Shown here in pieces: positions 6,801 to 14,957 of a stretch of 16,286 nt of DNA. The position numbers were made by a program, and so were the translations under genes. Position 1 is the first letter of the stretch, and every line of letters begins with the position of its first letter. The stretch spans positions 1 through 16,286 of the forward strand of contig JACQLI010000070.1 of assembly GCA_016204125.1 (NCBI GenBank), in the 5' to 3' direction. The notes under the pieces are model-generated. The model was not told where the DNA came from. It did not search any database and saw only the letters and a program-made list of their open reading frames with translations. This DNA comes from Candidatus Omnitrophota bacterium (GTDB lineage Bacteria; Omnitrophota; Omnitrophia; Omnitrophales; JACQLI01).

Positions 6801-8060
6801 TTAAGTGCCGAGCTCCCAGGAGGAGAGGTAATGCTTCTGTTCGGGGGTGAGATTGTCGATTGTGATCTTCATGGCCTGAAGTTTTCTCTTCGCAACTTCG
6901 GCATCGATTTTGGCAGGAACTTTGTAGACTCTTTTTTCAAGCATCCGTCCCGATTGGGCGAGGACTTCTGCGCAAAGTGCTTGGTTGGCAAAAGACATGT
7001 CCATCACGCTGGCGGGATGTCCTTCTGCAGTGGAAAGATTAACCAGCCTGCCTTCAGCAACAAGAAATATCCTTCTGCCTGATCTCAGAGCAAATTCTTC
7101 TACATAAGGCCTGGCGACACGTCTTGCCTTGGTTAACCTTTTCAAGGCAGGGATATCCACTTCTGCATTGAAATGACCTGAATTGGCAACGATGGCGCCA
7201 TCTTTCATAGCGAGGAAATGTTCGCGCCGAATCACGTTGAGATTACCTGTCACGGTGACAAAGATATCTCCTTTACGCGCTGCTTCTTTCATGGACATAA
7301 CTTCAAATCCATCCATCGAAGCTTCGAGTGCACGCAGGGGATCTGTCTCCGTAACAATGACATGAGAACCCATACCTCGGGCTCGACTGGCGAGCCCTCT
7401 TCCGCACCAGCCGTAGCCTGCTACAACAAAAGTACTCCCTGAAAGGAGAACATTAGTGGCGCGAAGGATACCGTCAATCGTCGACTGGCCTGTACCATAA
7501 CGATTATCAAAAAGATGTTTGGTATCAGCATCGTTGACAGCAAAAATGGGAATGCGAAGAAGGCCTTTCTTTTCAAGGCTTCTCAAACGGATAACGCCCG
7601 TTGTTGTTTCCTCGGTTCCTCCGATCATGCCATTCACTAGGGCTTTCTTTTTCCCATGAAGTTGTGAAACCAAGTCTGCTCCATCATCCATGGTGATATG
7701 CGGATGATGTTCAAGTGCAGCAAAAATGTGTCGGTAATAGGTCTTTGAGTTTTCGCCTTTTTTAGCAAAGGTCCGTATCCCGAAATCCTTCACCAATGAT
7801 GCCGCTACGTCATCCTGCGTACTCAAAGGATTGGAGGCGCAAAGTACGATGTCGGCTCCCCCAGCCTGAAGGGTTCGCATGAGATTGGCTGTTTCTGTCG
7901 TCACATGGAGACAAGCTGAAATCCGAAGCTTGCGTAAGGGTTTTTTCTTTTTGAAATCTTCCAGGATAGAACCAAGGACTGGCATCTGCCGCTCAGCCCA
8001 AAGGATTCGCTTCTTCCCCGCAGGTGCTAGGGAAGAATTTTTGACGTCAAACTTGCTCAT
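6801..8060 (-). CDS. ahcY: S-adenosylhomocysteinase (SAH hydrolase)
   Basis: A 419-residue cytosolic NAD-dependent enzyme that splits S-adenosylhomocysteine into adenosine and homocysteine, relieving product inhibition of methyltransferases. Visible motifs: LHVTTETANL (51-60) in the substrate domain, DDGADL (125-130), the NDADTKHLFDNRYGTGQS block (176-193) with the conserved Lys, Asp and Asn, the Rossmann motif G215-Y-G-W-C-G220, and EGHP (346-349). At about 420 residues it lacks the insertion and the C-terminal KPxHYRY tail of the approximately 470-residue bacterial/eukaryotic form. It ends in YLSSWELGT, as in the short archaeal/Thermotoga type. Its ATG overlaps the metK stop codon (ATGA, 8057-8060), so the enzymes that make SAM and clear SAH are translationally coupled. 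It is the last gene of the minus-strand string; no canonical terminator follows. Confidence 0.97.
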   Translation of the reverse strand: MSKFDVKNSSLAPAGKKRILWAERQMPVLGSILEDFKKKKPLRKLRISACLHVTTETANLMRTLQAGGADIVLCASNPLSTQDDVAASLVKDFGIRTFAKKGENSKTYYRHIFAALEHHPHITMDDGADLVSQLHGKKKALVNGMIGGTEETTTGVIRLRSLEKKGLLRIPIFAVNDADTKHLFDNRYGTGQSTIDGILRATNVLLSGSTFVVAGYGWCGRGLASRARGMGSHVIVTETDPLRALEASMDGFEVMSMKEAARKGDIFVTVTGNLNVIRREHFLAMKDGAIVANSGHFNAEVDIPALKRLTKARRVARPYVEEFALRSGRRIFLVAEGRLVNLSTAEGHPASVMDMSFANQALCAEVLAQSGRMLEKRVYKVPAKIDAEVAKRKLQAMKITIDNLTPEQKHYLSSWELGT

Positions 8061-9286
8061 CTCGTTGAGGCGCTTACGAGAGGCTCACAGCAGTGCTTGG
8101 AATGGTGATGGGATGACGCTCCGCGGTTGGAATTCTTCAGCTTCAGGGCTTTACGAATCTTCAGGACACCATCGATTGCTTCCCATGTGAAATCCGCTTC
8201 ATTTCGACCAAAATGACCATAGGCTGCGGTTTGGCGGTAAATGGGACGTCGGAGCTTTAACTTCTCGATAATCCCCTGAGGCGTAAAATCAAACTGATCA
8301 CAAAGGACTTTGGTGATTTCAACATCTGGAGCTACTCCTGTCCCAAAAGTGTTAACCATAACAGAAACGGGCTGGGCGACTCCAATCGCATAGGCAATTT
8401 GAATCTCACAGTCTGTCGCAACGCCGCTTGCCACAACATTTTTAGCCAAGTAGCGGGCGAAGTAAGAAGCAGAACGATCCACTTTTGATGGATCCTTACC
8501 GCTAAAGGCTCCTCCACCATGAGCTCCATAGCCGCCATAGGTGTCGACAATGATCTTTCTTCCAGTCAATCCCGTATCTCCGTGGGGCCCGCCTACTTCA
8601 AAGCGTCCTGTGGGGTTAATAAAAATCTTTGTTTCAGAATCCATGTACTTCTTTGGAATAATTTCTTGGATCACCACTTTTTTGAGGTCGCGCTCAATGG
8701 TTTTCATGGGAACATCACCGTCATGCTGAGCGCTTAATACAACAGTTGTGACTCGAATCGGTTTAAGGTCTTCGTATTCTACGGTCACCTGACTCTTGCC
8801 GTCTGGACGAAGGTATTTCAGAATTCCTTGCTTTCTCACTTCCGAAAGGCGTCTTACCAGATGATGAGCCAGCGTGATCGGAAGAGGCATAAGCTCTTCG
8901 TTTTGACTCGTGGCATATCCAAACATCATCCCTTGGTCTCCTGCCCCTCCCCGATTCACTCCCATGGCGATATCAGGTGACTGGCGCTGGACTTCAACCA
9001 AGATTCCGCAGGTTTTGTAATCGAATCCGTATTGGGCATCCGTATACCCCACTTCTTTAATGACTTGGCGGGCTATGTCAGGAATATCCACTCGCGCTCG
9101 GCTTGTGATTTCGCCTGCAACAATGAGGGTGCCTGTCGTGACCAAACACTCACAGGCTACGCGTGAGGTAGGATCTTGAGCCAGGTGGGCATCCAAGATT
9201 GAATCAGATATTTGATCGCAGAGTTTATCAGGATGACCTTCAGTAACCGATTCGGAGGTAAAAAGATGTTTTTCTTTGCTTTTCAT
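8057..9286 (-). CDS. metK: S-adenosylmethionine synthase with His/Cys-rich C-terminal tail
   Basis: A 409-residue enzyme forming SAM from methionine and ATP. All family signatures are present: GHPDK (17-21), the GAGDQG hexapeptide (114-119) that binds adenine, the FEVGGPHGDTGLTGRK region (229-244) and the second, phosphate-binding signature GGGAFS (257-262) followed by KDPSKVDRSA. The usual C-terminal YGHFGR...FTWE is at 356-369. About 30 residues then extend past the normal end and contain HHH (393-395) and H-C-C (398-400), which could bind metal or be a neutral run-on. The start ATG at 9286 overlaps the stop of the nucleotidyltransferase gene by 4 bases. No SAM riboswitch could lie directly upstream because the genes overlap, so any SAM feedback must act at the operon promoter or otherwise. 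Confidence 0.97.
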   Translation of the reverse strand: MKSKEKHLFTSESVTEGHPDKLCDQISDSILDAHLAQDPTSRVACECLVTTGTLIVAGEITSRARVDIPDIARQVIKEVGYTDAQYGFDYKTCGILVEVQRQSPDIAMGVNRGGAGDQGMMFGYATSQNEELMPLPITLAHHLVRRLSEVRKQGILKYLRPDGKSQVTVEYEDLKPIRVTTVVLSAQHDGDVPMKTIERDLKKVVIQEIIPKKYMDSETKIFINPTGRFEVGGPHGDTGLTGRKIIVDTYGGYGAHGGGAFSGKDPSKVDRSASYFARYLAKNVVASGVATDCEIQIAYAIGVAQPVSVMVNTFGTGVAPDVEITKVLCDQFDFTPQGIIEKLKLRRPIYRQTAAYGHFGRNEADFTWEAIDGVLKIRKALKLKNSNRGASSHHHSKHCCEPLVSASTR

Positions 9287-10035
9287 TTCTTAGTAGCACC
9301 TTTCTTTAAAAAAATTTCTGCTTGCTGGTAGGAAGCGAGATCTCCAATATCAAACCATTTCCCTTCAAAAGGGTAGGCGTAAACGCGGTCGACCTTGACT
9401 AGCCAGCAGATATAATCGCCAGGTCGATCGGCATTATGGCCTTCTTCCACGTATCTGTCAAGAAGATCAAGGCTCTCCTTTGAAAACCAGTAAACCCCTG
9501 TCGATGCAAGGGTTGAGGGTGGTTTCTCAGGCTTCTCGTAAAAGTCGATAATACGTCTTTCTTCATCCGCACGAACAATTCCATAACGTTTGGCCAATTC
9601 CACACTTTCGACATTAACGACTCCTATGCTCGTATGAGGCCTGTGCGATTCAGCAAACTCTTTGAAGCCCCGAAGATCAAACTGAAAAAAGTTATCTCCT
9701 GCAAAAACGCCAAGGTCATCGTGAATCTTAAAACGCTCGACCACAAACAGAAGATCGCCAATGGCCCCTCTTCGTGTTTCGTTTGTCTTTGTGCCGTCAT
9801 TGACAACCTCTATCTTCCAGGGATATCGTTTTCCCGATGCCCATTTTTCAAAATGGGGGTAGAAGCGGCCATTTGTCACAAGATAAATGCCATCTACCAA
9901 AGAAAGCTCTTTTAGCTCTTCCAAAAGATACTCGAGAAGAGGCTTTCCAGATATGGGAAGAAGGGGTTTCGGCTGATCCTTTGTCAATGGGTAGAGGCGT
10001 GTCGCGTAACCTGCGCAGAGTAAGACAATCTTCAT
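9283..10035 (-). CDS. Sugar-phosphate nucleotidyltransferase (RmlA/ManC-like)
   Basis: A 250-residue single-domain nucleotidyltransferase of the NTP_transferase family, joining a nucleoside triphosphate to a sugar-1-phosphate to give a nucleotide sugar. The NTP-binding signature LLCAGYATRLYPLT (5-18) departs from the usual LAGGxGTRLxPLT but keeps the G-x-x-T-R-L core; KPLLPISGKPL (23-33) holds the conserved lysine. GDN at 113-115 is the metal/substrate position, EKP is at 167-169, and WFDIGDLASY (227-236) is the typical closing motif. There is no LbH acyltransferase domain, so it is not a full GlmU. The sugar and base cannot be decided from sequence. The upstream phosphoglucose/phosphomannose isomerase makes glucose- or mannose-type products reasonable, but a phosphomutase would be needed in between. 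It starts 3 bases after that gene's stop. Confidence 0.88.
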   Translation of the reverse strand: MKIVLLCAGYATRLYPLTKDQPKPLLPISGKPLLEYLLEELKELSLVDGIYLVTNGRFYPHFEKWASGKRYPWKIEVVNDGTKTNETRRGAIGDLLFVVERFKIHDDLGVFAGDNFFQFDLRGFKEFAESHRPHTSIGVVNVESVELAKRYGIVRADEERRIIDFYEKPEKPPSTLASTGVYWFSKESLDLLDRYVEEGHNADRPGDYICWLVKVDRVYAYPFEGKWFDIGDLASYQQAEIFLKKGATKK

Positions 10036-10038
10036 GAC

Positions 10039-11088
10039 CTACGCTTTAGCCAATTGCCGCTTCAAAGATTCGATCACTACCACAGGCGTGGGATCAATCT
10101 CGTAAAGAAGAGCGAGGTAATAACTGACCCAATCCCCGAGGTGGATGGTTGAGAAAAGGCGGGCCAAGCGGCTTTCTCCCTGCGAACGAATTTCCAAAGA
10201 GTGAACGCCCTGCTTTGCCAAGATATCTTCTGTAATCTTAAACCGAAGCTTGATCCGTTCGTGATCCTTTGAATCCTTCAAGAAAACACAAGCGCAAGCG
10301 GAAATCACTTGTTCGGGAAATTTCCAGCCCAAGATCTCGTTGTGATTCATCTCAGGAAGAATATGGTGAGAGGCTATGGCCTTTGCATTCTCTTCAATCT
10401 GATTACGAAATCTGAGAGCTGCGGAGTCTAAAAGCTCAGCCCCTGCATAAATCACGACGAAGCGATTCCAAAGTTCCTTAGCAAGCTGCTTCGCAGGGTT
10501 TGACTGAAAGGGAATCTCTGGCGCATACTTTTTGTTTCCTAAAGTTCCAAGAAGAGAAACGGTTTCACGGATCGCACGTACATTCCATTTGTATAATTTG
10601 AGATTGGCTAGAAGTCTCAAAACTGGAAAGACAGAGTAGCCTAAAGCGGTTCTTGGCGGAAAACCTTGCGGGATTTTAATCCAGGGAATGGAAAAGCGTT
10701 TGCTCAAATTCCCCAATTCTCCACCCGAAGTCATGATGACACTTTTTAGTTTTTTCTTCAGACCCTGCCGAAAAGCGGAAAGGGTTTCCTCGGTATTGCC
10801 TGAGTAGCTCGAAAAAATGCAAAGGGTCTTGGAATCGATAAACTTAGGGAGGTCATAATGACGAGAAACCCCAATGGCCAAAGAGGACTCTGCAGAAAAG
10901 AGTGAACGGATGACATCACCTCCAATGGCAGAACCGCCCATTCCCACAAAGAGGATCTTATCCACATTCTTTCCTATGGAACGAGGCACTTCAGAACCCT
11001 CCCCTATTTGAATCGCATCTTCCACCTGCTTCGAGAAATTTCGAAGAAGGTTCACCATATGCGAACGATCAAGATTCTTACCGCTCAT
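10039..11088 (-). CDS. Bifunctional phosphoglucose/phosphomannose isomerase
   Basis: A 349-residue SIS-domain enzyme of the PGI/PMI family known from archaea and some bacteria. It interconverts fructose-6-phosphate with glucose-6-phosphate and with mannose-6-phosphate. Two SIS domains are present. GMGGSAIGGD (49-58) and SSYSGNTEET (93-102) form the sugar-phosphate site. PRTALGYS (145-152) carries the family arginine, QIEENAK (230-236) the catalytic glutamate, PEMNHNEILGW (245-255) the histidine, and the last helix IDPTPVVVIESLK (331-343) the conserved lysine. The ATG overlaps the ptsI stop as ATGA (11085-11088). In this operon it would feed nucleotide-sugar synthesis from the fructose-6-phosphate pool and could be the cell's only Pgi, which cannot be checked here. 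Confidence 0.93.
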   Translation of the reverse strand: MSGKNLDRSHMVNLLRNFSKQVEDAIQIGEGSEVPRSIGKNVDKILFVGMGGSAIGGDVIRSLFSAESSLAIGVSRHYDLPKFIDSKTLCIFSSYSGNTEETLSAFRQGLKKKLKSVIMTSGGELGNLSKRFSIPWIKIPQGFPPRTALGYSVFPVLRLLANLKLYKWNVRAIRETVSLLGTLGNKKYAPEIPFQSNPAKQLAKELWNRFVVIYAGAELLDSAALRFRNQIEENAKAIASHHILPEMNHNEILGWKFPEQVISACACVFLKDSKDHERIKLRFKITEDILAKQGVHSLEIRSQGESRLARLFSTIHLGDWVSYYLALLYEIDPTPVVVIESLKRQLAKA

Positions 11089-12884
11089 ATTCCCTCTGTC
11101 ATAAGTTCTTTGAGAAATCGTGTAAGTTTTGTTCTTAAAAACTTCTGAACTTCTGTTCCCGTGCTGAATTTTAATGCTTTTGTTGCGACTTCCTTGGCAA
11201 GCTCAAAAGGCACAAGACGTATTGCCTTTTTAATTTTTGGCAAAAGAAGAGGACTTGTGCTGATCTGATCAATACCGAGCCCCATCAAAAGTACAGCAAT
11301 TCCAGGATCGCCTGACATCTCCCCGCAAGTTCCAACCCAGATTTTATTCTTGTGGCCATTGATGATCACTTCTTGAATCAATCTCAAAATCGCGGGATGG
11401 GTGGGTTCGTAGAGATAGGCTATCTTTTCATTCACCCTGTCAACCGCCAGCGCATATTGAATCAAATCATTGGTTCCAATGGAGAAGAAATCGACTTCCT
11501 TTGCCAGGGCATCACTTGTAAGGGCGGCTGAAGGGATTTCGATCATGGCACCGACTGGGAGATTGGGGTTAAAGGGTTTCTTTTCTTTTTTAAGCTCCTT
11601 TTTACATTCCTCAAGAATCTCATTAGCCCTTCTGAGCTCCGTAAGATTAGAAATCATGGGGTACATTGCCTTCAGATTCCCATGAACACTTGCCCTCAGA
11701 ACGGCTCGGAGCTGAGTCTTGAAAATATCGACTCGAGCAAGACAGAAGCGGATGGCCCGCCAGCCTAAAAAGGGGTTCATTTCATGCGGAACTTCGAGAG
11801 AAGAAAGAAACTTGTCTCCTCCAAGATCAAGACTTCGAATCACGACAGAAAATGGCTTCATCTTTGCAGCAACGGTACGGTAGGCATCGTACTGCTCTTC
11901 CTCAGTCGGAAGATCCGTACGATTCATGTAAAAGTATTCCGTGCGGTAAAGCCCGATACCTGTTGCGCCGTGTGCTAAAACAGAGGGAATTTCCTCGGGG
12001 AATTCAATGTTGGCTGCCAGTTCGATCGGGTGATCATCCGTTGTTACAGCGGGCAGATTGCGGAGTTTATCGAGTTCCGAGGTAAGTTCAATGAACCGCT
12101 GCTCTTCATGGGCGTATGCGCTAAGGGCCTTTGCGTCAGGGTGAAGAATGACTGTCCCATGATTGCCGTCAATGATAATGGAGTCCCCTGTCTGGACGTC
12201 CTGACTGACGTGATCAAGACCTACTACTGCGGGAATTTCCATGGAACGCGCCATGATAGCCGTATGGGAGGTCGGTCCTCCAATATCGGTGGCAAAGGCA
12301 ATGACTTTCTCCTTATCCATCATGGCGGTATCAGAAGGAGAAAGATCGTGGGCAATGACAACCACCTTTTCCGTGAGGTTTGCAAGGGGGCTTTTTTCTT
12401 TTCCGATTAGGTTTTCGATCACTCGACGGGCGATGTCGCGAATATCCGAGACGCGCTCCTTCAGATATTCATCGTCGATTTGGGAGAAGGCGTGAAAATA
12501 TTTCTGAATGACAATTGAGAAGGCATATTCTGCATTAACCCGTTTCTCTTTAATCGTGGTGATGACATCCTCAATGAGGCTTCTATCCTCCAGGACAAGT
12601 AGATGAGCCATGAAAATATCGGAGTGTTCTCGGCCAATCTCCTCGGAAAGTTTCTTCCTGATTCCAAGGATATCGGCCCGAGTCCGCGTAAGCGCATCTT
12701 CAAAACGGGCAATCTCTTGAGGGATCTGACCTGCACCGACCTTCTCTTTAGGAATTGAACGAAAGTCTTCAGAATGCAGGACCAGTGCCTTTCCACTAGC
12801 TACTCCTGGCGAAACAGGAATGCCTACTAATTTTTTCATTTCTCCAGTCGACTGATTCTGTTTTTTAGCCAATTTCTTTCTCAT
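11085..12884 (-). CDS. ptsI: PTS enzyme I (phosphoenolpyruvate-protein phosphotransferase)
   Basis: A 599-residue enzyme that autophosphorylates from PEP and passes the phosphate to HPr. The phospho-histidine motif is GGPTSHTAIMARS (202-214, H207). The PEP-binding barrel shows GIGLYRTEYFY (309-319), FFSIGTNDLIQY (466-477) and the general-acid cysteine in GTCGEMSGDP (518-527, C520). There is no N-terminal GAF domain, so it resembles sugar-PTS PtsI more than PtsP of the nitrogen PTS. Two starts are possible: ATG at 12884, 6 bases after the ptsH stop, or ATG at 12839, which begins with the family-typical MKKLVGIPVSPG but has a GGAG only 2 bases away. I keep 12884, noting that the extra 15 residues are basic and unconserved. 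Its neighbours supply HPr and EIIA. Confidence 0.96.
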   Translation of the reverse strand: MRKKLAKKQNQSTGEMKKLVGIPVSPGVASGKALVLHSEDFRSIPKEKVGAGQIPQEIARFEDALTRTRADILGIRKKLSEEIGREHSDIFMAHLLVLEDRSLIEDVITTIKEKRVNAEYAFSIVIQKYFHAFSQIDDEYLKERVSDIRDIARRVIENLIGKEKSPLANLTEKVVVIAHDLSPSDTAMMDKEKVIAFATDIGGPTSHTAIMARSMEIPAVVGLDHVSQDVQTGDSIIIDGNHGTVILHPDAKALSAYAHEEQRFIELTSELDKLRNLPAVTTDDHPIELAANIEFPEEIPSVLAHGATGIGLYRTEYFYMNRTDLPTEEEQYDAYRTVAAKMKPFSVVIRSLDLGGDKFLSSLEVPHEMNPFLGWRAIRFCLARVDIFKTQLRAVLRASVHGNLKAMYPMISNLTELRRANEILEECKKELKKEKKPFNPNLPVGAMIEIPSAALTSDALAKEVDFFSIGTNDLIQYALAVDRVNEKIAYLYEPTHPAILRLIQEVIINGHKNKIWVGTCGEMSGDPGIAVLLMGLGIDQISTSPLLLPKIKKAIRLVPFELAKEVATKALKFSTGTEVQKFLRTKLTRFLKELMTEGI

Positions 12885-12890
12885 CAGTGG

Positions 12891-13169
12891 TTACTCACCA
12901 AAATTGTTCCTTATTAATTTGATAAGTTCGGAAACAGCCTTTACCGCATCAGGGCCTGTTGCACGAATGGTGATCTGAGAACCCCGTCCCGCAGCCAACG
13001 TCATGATCCCCATGATCGACTTACCATTGGCCTTCGTCCTCCCCTTTTGAACTTCGATACTGCTCTTGAAGCGGTTTGCCATCTGGACAAACAAAGCAGC
13101 AGGACGCGCATGGAGACCTAGCCTGTTCTGAATAATCAAAGTGATTTTTTTAATAGGAACCCGTTTCAT
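12891..13169 (-). CDS. ptsH: HPr phosphocarrier protein
   Basis: A 92-residue HPr. The phosphorylation site is His20 in NRLGLHARPAA, equivalent to His15. The regulatory site is Ser51 in NGKSIMGIMTLAAGRG, equivalent to Ser46. Both sites are intact, so it can serve as EI-dependent carrier and as a potential HPr kinase/phosphorylase (HprK) target; no hprK is in the window. Its position after yvcK recalls the Bacillus yvcK...crh order, but Crh lacks the active histidine and this protein has it. It starts 6 bases after the yvcK stop and ends 6 before ptsI. Confidence 0.96.
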   Translation of the reverse strand: MKRVPIKKITLIIQNRLGLHARPAALFVQMANRFKSSIEVQKGRTKANGKSIMGIMTLAAGRGSQITIRATGPDAVKAVSELIKLIRNNFGE

Positions 13170-13175
13170 AAGAAG

Positions 13176-14432
13176 CTAGCCTGCCACTCGGTTTACTTTG
13201 AGATAGTGATCAAGAATAAGGCGGATTAAAGCAACGGGGTCATGTCGCACCTGACCATCCACCTTAAGCACAGGTCCCGTAACTATTTCGTACCCTTTCT
13301 CACGGACAAGATCTAAATCAAGTCGCACAAGGCCTGCCCCTTTTTCCCGATACTTTGCAATCATAGCTGACGAAACTTCATGGGTATTCACCACACAAAC
13401 ATCAATGAGTCTGGGATCCGTGTGTTCAAGGAGGACTCGCAGATGGTCATAGGCGCTGAAGTTGTCCGTCTCCCCAGGCTGCGTCATGATATTGATCACA
13501 AACGCCTTGTAGGCGTCTGACTTGAGAATCGCTTCACGAATCTCGCGGATAAGCAGGTTGGGAATAGTGCTGGTATAGAGACTTCCAGGACCCAAAATAA
13601 TCAAATCGGCATTATCAATTGCATCCAAAGCTTCAGGCGCAGCTGTACAATCAAACGGCTTGAGGCTTATTTTTTTAAGAGGTTTGTGTTGCTCAGTGAT
13701 GGTAGTTTCGCCTTCGGCTACTGTTCCATCCGTGAATTCTCCGACCAAGGTAACTTTTTCGAGCGTCGAAGGAATCACCCGCCCCCTGATAGCAAGTACT
13801 TTACTTGATGCGCGAATCGCTTTCTCAAAGTCTCCCGTTACCTTAGAAAGGGCCGTGATGAAAAGATTCCCAAAACTATGTCCTGTGAGTCCATCACCTT
13901 CCTCAAAACGATATTGGAAAAGATTACGAATAAGAGGTTCTGCATCGGCGAGGGCTACGAGGCAGTTACGGATATCCCCAGGCGGAAGCACATCCATCTC
14001 ATCACGTAAACGCCCTGAACTCCCTCCCGTATCTGTCACCGTCACAATGGCCGTGATATTATTGGTGAAGAATTTGATTCCCTGCAAAAGGGTGCTCAAA
14101 CCTGTCCCGCCTCCTAAGGCAACAATACGTGGACCTCGTGAGAGAGACTCGATTTGACGCTTTTGATAAACAAGATCCACAAGAGGATCGTCGAGATGGG
14201 GTGGCATTAAGGTCCTTACAAAAATCCGAACCATATTCTTGATGCCTGTATAAACTAAAAATATTCCAAAGATAAGAAGGGCTGTGGCAAAGGCTCCCAA
14301 AAGAACGCTCTGATGGGTCATGCTTTTAACTGCACCAAGGGCAACGGCCACAATGAGTCCGAGCCCCAATGAACAGAGTATGATCCAGCGTTTAATGCCA
14401 AGCCCAGGATAGAGCCATTTGAAGAATTGCAT
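13176..14432 (-). CDS. yvcK: YvcK/CofD-like gluconeogenesis factor with N-terminal membrane anchor
   Basis: A 418-residue protein. Residues about 100-418 are the YvcK domain: IVALGGGTGLS (103-113), TDTGGSSGRLRDE (133-145), PPGDIRN (150-156) and LTGHSFGNL (182-190). In Bacillus, YvcK is needed for growth on gluconeogenic carbon sources and for normal cell shape, binds UDP-sugars such as UDP-GlcNAc, and influences peptidoglycan synthesis. Here it is preceded by two hydrophobic helices (about 16-34 and 42-62) and a basic/acidic linker, so it should sit on the inner face of the membrane. The ATG at 14432 has AGGA 6 bases upstream (14439-14442). It lies between ptsN and ptsH, which suggests a functional link between PTS phosphorylation state and YvcK. 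Confidence 0.93.
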   Translation of the reverse strand: MQFFKWLYPGLGIKRWIILCSLGLGLIVAVALGAVKSMTHQSVLLGAFATALLIFGIFLVYTGIKNMVRIFVRTLMPPHLDDPLVDLVYQKRQIESLSRGPRIVALGGGTGLSTLLQGIKFFTNNITAIVTVTDTGGSSGRLRDEMDVLPPGDIRNCLVALADAEPLIRNLFQYRFEEGDGLTGHSFGNLFITALSKVTGDFEKAIRASSKVLAIRGRVIPSTLEKVTLVGEFTDGTVAEGETTITEQHKPLKKISLKPFDCTAAPEALDAIDNADLIILGPGSLYTSTIPNLLIREIREAILKSDAYKAFVINIMTQPGETDNFSAYDHLRVLLEHTDPRLIDVCVVNTHEVSSAMIAKYREKGAGLVRLDLDLVREKGYEIVTGPVLKVDGQVRHDPVALIRLILDHYLKVNRVAG

Positions 14433-14448
14433 GAAGATTCCTAGTGAG

Positions 14449-14913
14449 TTAGTGTTTCTTTTCCTCTTCGCGCTTGATCAGTTCGTATAACTCATCAGGT
14501 GTTTGGCAGCGTTTGATAAGCTCACAGAAATAGCTGTCCCTGAGGAGTCTCGAAATTTGTGCTAAAGCCTTGAGGTGCGGCCCAGGTGTTTCCTTGGGAG
14601 CTACAAGAAGGAAGAAAATATAGACAGATTCTCCGTCTAAGGCTTCAAAATTAACACCTTTCCGACTCACACCAAGCACCGCAACAAGCTCCTCCACACG
14701 GTCGGTCTTTCCGTGAGGGATGGCGATTCCTTGTCCGATACCTGTAGAACCCAGGTTCTCCCTTTCGAGAAGAGCCTTCACGATGGCTTTCTTGTCACCA
14801 ATATCCTTCACTTCCGCAAGGACATCGACCAATTCTTTCAAGATTCCTTCCTTGTCTGTGGCTGCTATTCCAATCTTGATTGCTTTTCTGTCAAGAAAAT
14901 CAGTTAATTTCAT
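14449..14913 (-). CDS. ptsN: PTS EIIA domain protein of the nitrogen/fructose type
   Basis: A 154-residue single EIIA domain. The phospho-acceptor histidine is H67 in GIAIPHGKTD (62-71), preceded by the family motif RENLGSTGIG (51-60). LVAPKETPGPHLKALAQISRLL (about 103-124) is the second conserved block. It stands alone without EIIB or EIIC, as expected of PtsN, which regulates K+ transport, nitrogen metabolism and envelope functions in Proteobacteria by its phosphorylation state. Order hpf-ptsN is the same as downstream of rpoN in Proteobacteria. The start is supported by GGGAGGGAG (14923-14931) 9 bases upstream of the ATG. It ends in a Glu/Lys-rich tail 16 bases before yvcK. Confidence 0.94.
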   Translation of the reverse strand: MKLTDFLDRKAIKIGIAATDKEGILKELVDVLAEVKDIGDKKAIVKALLERENLGSTGIGQGIAIPHGKTDRVEELVAVLGVSRKGVNFEALDGESVYIFFLLVAPKETPGPHLKALAQISRLLRDSYFCELIKRCQTPDELYELIKREEEKKH

Positions 14914-14922
14914 TCCTTTGTT

Positions 14923-14931
14923 CTCCCTCCC
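14923..14931 (-). promoter_or_regulatory. Ribosome binding site of ptsN
   Basis: Read on the minus strand the 44-base hpf-ptsN gap holds GGGAGGGAG, 9 bases before the ptsN ATG. It is the most extended Shine-Dalgarno-like tract in this operon. Most neighbours rely on overlap or weak sites, so ptsN may be translated independently and well. Confidence 0.65.
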
Positions 14932-14957
14932 TTTGATGAGATGTGTAAGGTTTTTGG

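Noticed and set aside
6226..6804. Open plus-strand frame of 192 codons crossing the intergenic region
   Set aside because: It starts inside the permease gene in another frame, crosses the inverted repeats and the 19-base tandem duplication, and its translation is low-complexity Arg/Ser-rich without any recognisable motif.
9287..9400. SAM riboswitch controlling metK
   Set aside because: The region upstream of metK is coding sequence of the overlapping nucleotidyltransferase; no leader space exists.
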